This document shows positions 27,649 to 32,402 of a DNA stretch of 32,402 nt, in pieces. Within the stretch, counting starts at the first letter, position 1. The number at the start of each line of letters is the position of its first letter. The position numbers were made by a program, and so were the translations under genes. The notes under the pieces were generated by a model. It did no database searches. It saw only the letters and a program-made list of their open reading frames with translations, and was not told the origin of the DNA. This DNA comes from a virus. Location of the stretch: positions 1 through 32,402 of IMG/VR virus record IMGVR_UViG_3300044843_000258; one strand, 5' to 3'.

Positions 27649-28075
27649 TGATTGTTTTTGATTCTTTGTAAATTATTTTCCAGTATGTTTTGCGTTCTGA
27701 GTACCCGCTCATATTATTGCAAGACTCAACGCATTTTAATTTTGGATAGTGTTTTTTCATAAATAACGCATGGTCAATATATGATAAAAATACCAAAGGG
27801 TAAGCCCTATATTTTGTACAGTATGGCGTTTCATAGTAACCGCCGATAAATGTATTTTTATAATATTTTATCCCGAAATGATTATTTGAATATTGAGCAA
27901 CTTTTGATTTTCCAAAACCTGATTCAATTATTGCCTGAGCCATTTGTACCTCAGCGGGAATGCCCGTTAATTTTTCGCATAGCAAAGAATAAATAAAATA
28001 CCTATTAATGTATTCAGTTTTTGTTTGCGGTTGCTGAGGGTAAAAACTATAAAGAAATAATATAATATAAATCAT
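27623..28075 (-). CDS. glucosaminidase-type peptidoglycan hydrolase (GH73-like)
   Basis: A 150-residue protein with a short hydrophobic N terminus (MIYIILFLYSFY), perhaps a signal anchor, and a lysozyme-like fold: LTGIPAEVQMAQAIIESGFG, then YSNNHFGIKYYKN, whose Glu in AIIESGFGKS is the expected catalytic residue. The C-terminal part (YRAYPLVFLSYIDHALFMKK) completes the domain. It hydrolyses glycan strands. Its place in the early region is unexpected, because lysis genes usually lie with the late genes. It begins one base after the previous stop and overlaps the resolvase gene by 26 bases. Confidence 0.8.
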   Translation of the reverse strand: MIYIILFLYSFYPQQPQTKTEYINRYFIYSLLCEKLTGIPAEVQMAQAIIESGFGKSKVAQYSNNHFGIKYYKNTFIGGYYETPYCTKYRAYPLVFLSYIDHALFMKKHYPKLKCVESCNNMSGYSERKTYWKIIYKESKTINEKYLYRD

Positions 28076-28076
28076 G

Positions 28077-28916
28077 CTATTTTAAATATTCAAAAACTAA
28101 TAATTTAGAATAAATGCGCGTTGCTGAATCTTTAAAGTTTTGGTTTTCTAAACCCGAAGTAATTTGCTCTAAAATATTGCGCGCACTTTTCGCCTCAAAT
28201 ATTCTATTTGTATTGCCAGCAATTAATTGAAATTCGCGTTTGCTCAGTTCCCTTGCTTGTTCCCAAATTTGAACTTTACGCTCATGCGCAATATTTAGTA
28301 AATTGTTATCAATCAAAATTTGGCAATAATAGGTAGGTATTTGCTCGTATGATTCGTATAGGTTTTTCCCTTTTGCCTCAGACAATTTTTTTAATACCTC
28401 AACCCTATGCAATGCGCTCAACTCACTTATTTTTTCATTGCGTTTTTGCTCAGCATTTTGTTTTTCAAATTCTTGCTGAGTTTTAAAAATTACTTTGTTT
28501 CTATAATTCCCGTAAGCGGTTAAAATATCGCCCAGCATGGCAATTGTAAACGTTCCAAAATACGCTTTCATATCTATACCGTCAAAGTAGTTTGCGCTTG
28601 ACATGGCAAAAGCCTCTTTTATTTCTTCAATGCCTAAATATGAATAAAATTTATAAACAAAGTTTGTAGCCTCCTGAAACAATAACTCAGTTGTTTTGCT
28701 GGTCTGCATACCGCAGTAAATTGAGGAACAAATTGCCAGCGTTGCGCTTACATTTAACGCGACATCTTTTTTATCCATTTCTGAAATTGGGTAGCCGTCG
28801 CCCTTTAATATCAATTTTAACCTTTGCGGTTTAATATCCAAGTTTGTCGCAATCGATTCCAAAAGCCGTATTTCTGATAAAATCGGTAAGTTCTTGTTTT
28901 GCGTCGTTAGTTCCAT
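28077..28916 (-). CDS. unknown protein downstream of replication initiator
   Basis: A 279-residue, mostly helical protein (for example RLLESIATNLDIKPQRLKLI, then LGDILTAYGNYRNKVIFKTQ, ending SATRIYSKLLVFEYLK). It overlaps the initiator gene by 86 bases. No Walker motif is seen, so it is not an ordinary AAA+ helicase loader. Its position corresponds to lambda P, so an ATP-independent helicase-loading factor is possible. This is an inference from context only. Confidence 0.55.
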   Translation of the reverse strand: MELTTQNKNLPILSEIRLLESIATNLDIKPQRLKLILKGDGYPISEMDKKDVALNVSATLAICSSIYCGMQTSKTTELLFQEATNFVYKFYSYLGIEEIKEAFAMSSANYFDGIDMKAYFGTFTIAMLGDILTAYGNYRNKVIFKTQQEFEKQNAEQKRNEKISELSALHRVEVLKKLSEAKGKNLYESYEQIPTYYCQILIDNNLLNIAHERKVQIWEQARELSKREFQLIAGNTNRIFEAKSARNILEQITSGLENQNFKDSATRIYSKLLVFEYLK

Positions 28917-29595
28917 TGTTTTTGTTATTATTGGTTTTAATAAAAGTTCCCTGATACCCGTTTGATATTGCGGTTTCTATACTTTGAATTACTGCGCTTT
29001 CTCCATGCTCCGCAACTTGTTTCTCAAATTCCTTAATCTTTGTCAATTTTGAAATATTTTTTAAAGGTTTTTTAATCTCTTTTCTATACACGAAAAAACG
29101 GTTAATTGCCTCGATTAAATTAAAAGAAAAATTAAAAGGAAAAACATCTATTTCGATTTCGTCTTTATTCGCTTTAGCGTTATTTTCTTTATTAGTATTA
29201 ATATTTATATTATTATTATTATAGTATTCTTTTGTATGGAAGTTTTTTTCCAACCCGTTAGAAGTTTTTTTCTCACCCCCTATGGAAGTTTTTTTCTGAC
29301 CCGTAGGAAAATTATTTACATCCGTTAGAAAAATTTTTCTATAAGTTCCCGAATTATTTTTAGTTACCTCAGACTTTATAAAGCCAGCTTCGTCAAGTTC
29401 CTTAATCCAATTTGAAATACTTTTTTCTGAAACATCGTACAATTTTGCAAAATAACTATTGCTTGCAAAACAATAACCCTCTTTATTCGTTAGTGCGGAT
29501 AATTCTGTAAATAATAATTTTGCGGACGAACATACGTTTTTAGCGTATCTTACATTCGCTGGCAATATGCCGTAATAATTTGGATTCTCATTCAT
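28831..29595 (-). CDS. replication initiator with internal origin
   Basis: A 254-residue protein. Residues 1-100 hold a winged helix (SSAKLLFTELSALTNKEGYC, FAKLYDVSEKSISNWIKELD, EAGFIKSEVTKNNSGTYRK) as in phage replication organisers. A low-complexity Asn/Lys linker follows (about 100-150), encoded by the iteron repeats and an AT-rich stretch. The C-terminal part (INRFFVYRKEIKKPLKNI, then IQSIETAISNGYQGTF) resembles the end of many phage O-like/DnaD-like proteins. It would bind the iterons and recruit the replisome. It is the only initiator-like gene in the window. Confidence 0.75.
   Translation of the reverse strand: MNENPNYYGILPANVRYAKNVCSSAKLLFTELSALTNKEGYCFASNSYFAKLYDVSEKSISNWIKELDEAGFIKSEVTKNNSGTYRKIFLTDVNNFPTGQKKTSIGGEKKTSNGLEKNFHTKEYYNNNNININTNKENNAKANKDEIEIDVFPFNFSFNLIEAINRFFVYRKEIKKPLKNISKLTKIKEFEKQVAEHGESAVIQSIETAISNGYQGTFIKTNNNKNNGTNDAKQELTDFIRNTAFGIDCDKLGY
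29181..29345. other. candidate replication origin: iterons plus AT-rich stretch
   Basis: Five direct repeats of 20-24 bases follow each other without gaps at 29235, 29259, 29281, 29304 and 29326. The first three share the block GAAGTTTTTTTC; units 4 and 5 are more diverged. Next to them, 29181-29234 is almost only A and T. The first repeat is read in another frame than the second and third (KNFH versus KKTS), so the DNA rather than the protein appears conserved. It sits in the initiator gene, as in lambda O. Confidence 0.75.
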
Positions 29596-29718
29596 ATATA
29601 TTTAAAAAAAAACCTTTGCAAATTTTAGGTTGTCGCGTAAACCCAAAACCGCAAAGGCAATTGAAAAATTTAATTCAGTCAGTTTTTGAAAGAACGCGAC
29701 CCCTTGCAAAAACCTACA

Positions 29719-29726
29719 CAAATATA
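29719..29726 (-). promoter_or_regulatory. possible -7 element upstream of initiator gene
   Basis: On the minus strand TATATTTG matches TAnnTTTG and lies in the gap between the RadC and initiator genes, about 120 bases before the initiator ATG. No good -33 TTG is present, so the promoter is weak or absent. Confidence 0.3.
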
Positions 29727-29736
29727 ACAAAAAGTT

Positions 29737-30171
29737 TTAAATATCTCCATTATCTGCAAAAGAATAATAACTTTCTTTTGTTAAAATTATATGGTCTAAA
29801 ACCTTGCAATCAAAATAATTGAGGCACTCTTTAATTCTTTTTGTAATTTGACTATCTGCGTCCGATTTTTTAAGGTTTCCGCTCGGGTGATTATGAGCCA
29901 AAATAACCGAGGTTGCCAAACTATCTACAACGTATTTCGCTAATATTTTTACATCTACCACCGTACTAACCACACCGCCCTGACTTATTTTAGCGTAACC
30001 AATTGTATTATTCATTGCATTTAATAAGAGTATAAAAAAGGATTCGTATACCTCAATATCATCCGAATAAAATTGTCTGATAAATTGTTCAGCGGACTGA
30101 CTGCCAGTTATTGTAACCTGAGCAAAATTCGTTTGGTTTTTTTTGATTTCGTACAAATTAACGTTTTCCAT
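29737..30171 (-). CDS. RadC-like JAB/MPN domain protein
   Basis: A 144-residue JAB metalloprotein-fold domain of the RadC family. The motif is LAHNHPSGNLKKSDAD (His93, His95, Ser97, Asp106). Downstream CKVLDHIILTKESYYSFAD is the typical end. RadC proteins are frequent in phages and mobile elements and are linked to DNA repair or recombination, but the reaction is not known. This copy consists almost only of the JAB domain, lacking the helix-hairpin-helix part of full-length bacterial RadC. It carries the T6 leader with a TAAAA box. Confidence 0.85.
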   Translation of the reverse strand: MENVNLYEIKKNQTNFAQVTITGSQSAEQFIRQFYSDDIEVYESFFILLLNAMNNTIGYAKISQGGVVSTVVDVKILAKYVVDSLATSVILAHNHPSGNLKKSDADSQITKRIKECLNYFDCKVLDHIILTKESYYSFADNGDI

Positions 30172-30190
30172 AATTTTTTTGTTTTAATGT

Positions 30191-30219
30191 TTAAAAAATA
30201 GCGGTTTAAGTTTAACCGC
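30191..30219 (-). terminator. hairpin with U-run before the RadC gene
   Basis: On the minus strand GCGGTT-N7-AACCGC followed by TATTTTTTAAAC. The stop codon of the upstream gene lies in the loop and the RadC ATG is only about 20 bases after the U-run, so it acts either as a terminator with read-through or as an attenuator. Confidence 0.55.
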
Positions 30220-30445
30220 AAACCTTTGTAAGGTTATATTTGAATTTTTGAAATAAAACACTAACTGCGCTTCTTATATTTCCAGTTAAATAATCGAGTA
30301 ATTCTTCGGCTTCTTCGTCTGTAATTTCCTCAAAAGCTTCCTCTTTTGTAATGCCATAATGGTTAGCAATACTTGTTAGAATTTCATTTTTAACTTTTAA
30401 ATCTGTTGAGTTTAAAAAGGCGATTGTTAAATTTGCGTTTGTCAT
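30212..30445 (-). CDS. small acidic early protein
   Basis: A 77-residue protein starting at the ATG at 30443-30445 (MTNANLTIAFLNSTDLKVKN). A longer frame from a TTG would run through the promoter. The centre (HYGITKEEAFEEITDEEAEE, LLDYLTGNIRSAVSVLFQKF) is of a type common in Bacteroidetes phages, function unknown. First gene after operator/promoter copy 4. Confidence 0.65.
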   Translation of the reverse strand: MTNANLTIAFLNSTDLKVKNEILTSIANHYGITKEEAFEEITDEEAEELLDYLTGNIRSAVSVLFQKFKYNLTKVCG

Positions 30446-30462
30446 AATTTTATTATTTTGAT

Positions 30463-30487
30463 TTGTTATTAATGTATAACAAAGATA
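30463..30487 (-). promoter_or_regulatory. promoter with palindromic operator, copy 4
   Basis: A perfect inverted repeat TTGTTAT-N6-ATAACAA (30463-30482) overlaps TATCTTTG (30480-30487). Upstream it shares AAAAAAGTCTTT with copy 2 and AAAAGAGTAAAATATT with copy 3. A -33 TTG is not in the best position. Confidence 0.75.
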
Positions 30488-30541
30488 AAAAGACTTTTTT
30501 AATATTTTACTCTTTTGCAAAAAAAAATAAAAAAATATTTT

Positions 30542-30892
30542 TTAGGTCAATAGGCTATTTAAAGGAATTAATATTCCCTTACTCAAATCATGGTCGCCTC
30601 CCTTTGTATTTCTTGGCGTATTCCAGTAAAACCGCGCTATTTCTTTTAACTTTTCGGTTTCAATCATTATAAACGTTGTATCGCTTATAAAAAAGCAATA
30701 GTAATCCGCCTCAGTTGTGCAAAGCCCTGACGGTCTGCCTCTGCATTCATATTCAACAAATACATTGCCAGTTTTTAGGGCTTTAAAATCGGTTTTAACC
30801 TCAATTTTTTTCTTGTCCAATATTTCACCCAGCCTACGTTCATAAGTAACTCCAACCTCTAAATCATAACGAAAATCTTTTTTATATTTCAT
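30542..30892 (-). CDS. PD-(D/E)XK-like nuclease (small)
   Basis: A 116-residue protein with the core pattern of a restriction-fold nuclease of phages: YERRLGEILDKKKIEVKTDF (the E-x-K motif is EVK), then NVFVEYECRGRPSGLCTTEA and DYYCFFISDTTFIMIE. The order helix with Glu, strand with E-V-K, then V-E-Y-E matches small phage resolvase/nuclease proteins. It sits between the annealase-linked genes and the RadC gene, in keeping with recombination or replication-fork processing. Confidence 0.65.
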   Translation of the reverse strand: MKYKKDFRYDLEVGVTYERRLGEILDKKKIEVKTDFKALKTGNVFVEYECRGRPSGLCTTEADYYCFFISDTTFIMIETEKLKEIARFYWNTPRNTKGGDHDLSKGILIPLNSLLT

Positions 30893-30895
30893 GGT

Positions 30896-31222
30896 TTAAT
30901 TATTATCAATGTAGCAAATAATCATAGATTCCAAAATTAACTTTTTTGAGTACCCGCTTGAGGAACTGCGTTTGTATTTTGATGCAATGTTTAAAATTTC
31001 CATTCTAAGCGATTTATTTACCTCAATTGAATCCAATATATGCAATACCGTCTTTGACTTGCTTAAATCGTTATTCTGAGCCAAATTAGTAACATAATCG
31101 GCATATTTTCCAAAGAGGTCAATATGAACCGTTGTATCGGTAAATTTTGCGCTATGCAAAGGCGTATTTATTAGATACGCCTTTTGATAAATTTCGCTTG
31201 TAATTTTTACTTGAATTTTCAT
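30896..31222 (-). CDS. unknown early protein
   Basis: A 108-residue protein (MKIQVKITSEIYQKAYLINT, then SLRMEILNIASKYKRSSSSG). Starts three bases after the ERF gene and ends three bases before the nuclease gene, so the three are co-transcribed. Mixed alpha/beta, basic in the second half. No family recognised. Confidence 0.55.
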   Translation of the reverse strand: MKIQVKITSEIYQKAYLINTPLHSAKFTDTTVHIDLFGKYADYVTNLAQNNDLSKSKTVLHILDSIEVNKSLRMEILNIASKYKRSSSSGYSKKLILESMIICYIDNN

Positions 31223-31225
31223 TGA

Positions 31226-31828
31226 TTATAATTTTATGCGTTCGTAAATATTTTTAATCTGAGACTGAGAAATATCAAATTTTTCCTTAATTTTTTCAAA
31301 CTCTGAGGCTTGTTCAGTTTCGGAAAAGGTTTGCAAATGTTTTACCAGCCCGTCAATTCTTTCATTGCTCAATGTAGGTTTGCGCTTTAATTGTTGCGCG
31401 CTTATTTTGGAATCCGCTCCGTCCGTATCAGTATCAACCGATATACCTAAACAAGCCGAAATGCTATACCTTTTTGCGTAAGTTATACCACCGCCCAAAT
31501 CTTGCAGCGGGTTCGTTCCTCTATTGCCAGTCATAGGGCTAAACGGCATCATTGCCCCTTTGTACTGTCCTGATACATGATAAATAATAGTAGTTAAATA
31601 ATCGCCCGCGAGGTCTTGCGTTATAAATAACCCGCATTCAGTTAATAACGGGCGTATAACGTTTAAAATATTATCCAGCGACAAATAAGCATTTTTTAAA
31701 TGCTCATTCTTTTTATCCTTAACTAAGGTTGCATCATGAAATAATAAATTGAACTTTACTAAGGCTGGAATTAAATCGGTAACTATTTCCGATTGAAATA
31801 AATTTTCGCTAAAATAAATTGGTTTCAT
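31226..31828 (-). CDS. ERF-family single-strand annealing protein
   Basis: A 200-residue recombinase of the ERF type. The signature is NPLQDLGGGITYAKRYSISA, followed by CLGISVDTDTDGAD. The N-terminal part has LSLDNILNVIRPLLTECGLF and VSGQYKGAMMPFSPM. The C-terminal helical part is Lys/Glu rich. ERF proteins anneal complementary strands and are used for genome circularisation, recombination and concatemer formation. Found with an OB-fold protein, a RuvC-like resolvase and a small nuclease in this operon. Confidence 0.9.
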   Translation of the reverse strand: MKPIYFSENLFQSEIVTDLIPALVKFNLLFHDATLVKDKKNEHLKNAYLSLDNILNVIRPLLTECGLFITQDLAGDYLTTIIYHVSGQYKGAMMPFSPMTGNRGTNPLQDLGGGITYAKRYSISACLGISVDTDTDGADSKISAQQLKRKPTLSNERIDGLVKHLQTFSETEQASEFEKIKEKFDISQSQIKNIYERIKL

Positions 31829-31855
31829 TGGTTATTGATTTATTGGTTAAAAAAA

Positions 31856-32152
31856 TTACTTTACTCTGACAACGTTAATGCAATTATCTTTTTTAATTAC
31901 AACCGCTCTGATACGGTCAATTTGCGTTGATATTTCTTTAAAATTAGTTGCCTTAATTTGAGGTTTAATTTCGGTTTTGCTATCTAAGTCTAAATCAAAG
32001 TAACTTGATTCCTCAGCCTCAAACCTGAATGAAAAATCATACATTGTGAATTTCGTATCGTCTTGTTCAAAGACTGCTGACTTAACGCGCTCGCCATAGG
32101 TTTCTAATAGTGCAACTTGAATGTTGTAGTTTAAATCGATAAAATGTTTCAT
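31856..32152 (-). CDS. unknown early protein
   Basis: A 98-residue acidic protein (MKHFIDLNYNIQVALLETYG, then SYFDLDLDSKTEIKPQIKAT). Preceded by the T6-AAC-N3-TAAAA leader and followed by the ERF gene. Beta-rich; no domain recognised. Confidence 0.6.
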   Translation of the reverse strand: MKHFIDLNYNIQVALLETYGERVKSAVFEQDDTKFTMYDFSFRFEAEESSYFDLDLDSKTEIKPQIKATNFKEISTQIDRIRAVVIKKDNCINVVRVK

Positions 32153-32170
32153 TGGTATAAATTTTATTGG

Positions 32171-32199
32171 TTAAAAAATTGCGCGTTGAAAAGTCGCGC
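32171..32199 (-). terminator. hairpin with U-run after the junction gene
   Basis: On the minus strand GCGCG-N9-CGCGC followed by AATTTTTT and the leader of the next gene. A short GC stem with a U-run just before a start codon: attenuator or leaky terminator. Confidence 0.5.
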
Positions 32200-32217
32200 C
32201 CCTTTGTATTTATTAAA

Positions 32218-32402
32218 TTATTTTTTTAATTTATTTTTTCTTGCAACCAGTTCCATGCAGCAATAATGAATTTCATCCATATAATAACCATTTTTAGGGT
32301 TATCAGGTAATGAGTTAATTGCATCTTTACAATCTTTAATAATGTAGTTAAGACTTTCTATTGAAAGTTTTTTAACTTTTTTCATATACTCTGAATGGTT
32401 AA
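32218..32402 (-). CDS. small unknown protein, 3' part of the junction-spanning gene
   Basis: The continuation of the gene beginning at 154-156 of the window; it has no start codon of its own frame at the window edge. It reads through HYCCMELVARKNKLKK to TAA at 32218-32220, giving 66 residues in all. The mismatch C32289 gives Gly (NGYYM) where the left copy has Ser (NSYYM). Confidence 0.7.
   Translation of the reverse strand, partial: NHSEYMKKVKKLSIESLNYIIKDCKDAINSLPDNPKNGYYMDEIHYCCMELVARKNKLKK
32263..32402. repeat. terminal redundancy, right copy
   Basis: Matches positions 1-140 except at 32289 (C instead of T). With the left copy it shows that the window is a circular or terminally redundant genome, unique length 32262 bases. 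Confidence 0.9.

Noticed and set aside
29235-29345. Tandem repeats as a CRISPR array
   Set aside because: Units are 20-24 bases, contiguous, without spacers, and lie inside an initiator coding sequence.
1-32402. Search for integrase, transposase, reverse transcriptase, tRNA and rRNA genes
   Set aside because: None recognised by reading all long frames and intergenic gaps; absence by eye is not proof, especially for tRNA.

Overview
The window is an essentially complete tailed-phage genome, assembled as a circle. Bases 1-140 recur at 32263-32402 with one mismatch (T27 versus C32289), so the unique length is about 32262 bp. The host is most likely a member of the Bacteroidetes, probably a flavobacterium. 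The DNA is strongly AT-rich. Promoters have the Bacteroidetes -7 element (TAnnTTTG). Start codons follow a TAAAA box rather than a Shine-Dalgarno. Many proteins (DUF3127-type OB fold, ERF annealase, the tail proteins, the small conserved genes) have the look of flavobacterial phage families. All genes but one lie on the minus strand, so transcription runs from high to low coordinates. No integrase, tRNA or CRISPR array was seen.

Early/replication region (from the circle junction, 32.4 kb down to 26.3 kb): ERF annealase, a PD-(D/E)XK-like nuclease, a RadC/JAB protein, a replication initiator with what looks like a lambda-type iteron origin inside its gene, an unknown protein in the lambda-P position, a glucosaminidase, a RuvC-like resolvase and an OB-fold protein. 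It ends at a terminator near 26.3 kb. Control region (25.3-26.3 kb): a small Cro/CI-like repressor divergent from the only plus-strand gene. Four near-identical palindromic promoter/operators (about 0.18, 11.07, 27.11 and 30.47 kb) are the likely regulon of that repressor. Next come a ParB-like protein and an ABC-ATPase/GNAT fusion that may be a DNA-modification module.

Late region (23.6 kb down to 0.3 kb): terminase, tail assembly chaperone with a -1 frameshift, neck/tail completion proteins, amidase, two large tail proteins, tape measure, a small-gene region, ClpP-type protease with scaffold, Ig-like decoration protein, major capsid, tail tube, portal, connector, fibre, and a holin-like protein before a terminator. 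Along the plus axis the order (portal, capsid, protease, tape measure, distal tail, terminase) resembles the usual one, but every gene is transcribed in the opposite direction.

The most striking feature is at 9.2-10.6 kb. Three small genes (AP2-like, lipoprotein, DUF7448-like) sit between four long imperfect palindromes built like integron attC sites. For each of the three cassettes the first 9-10 bases are exactly complementary to its own terminal core. This looks like an integron gene-cassette array without an integrase (CALIN-like) carried inside a phage late region, and I know of no well-described precedent.
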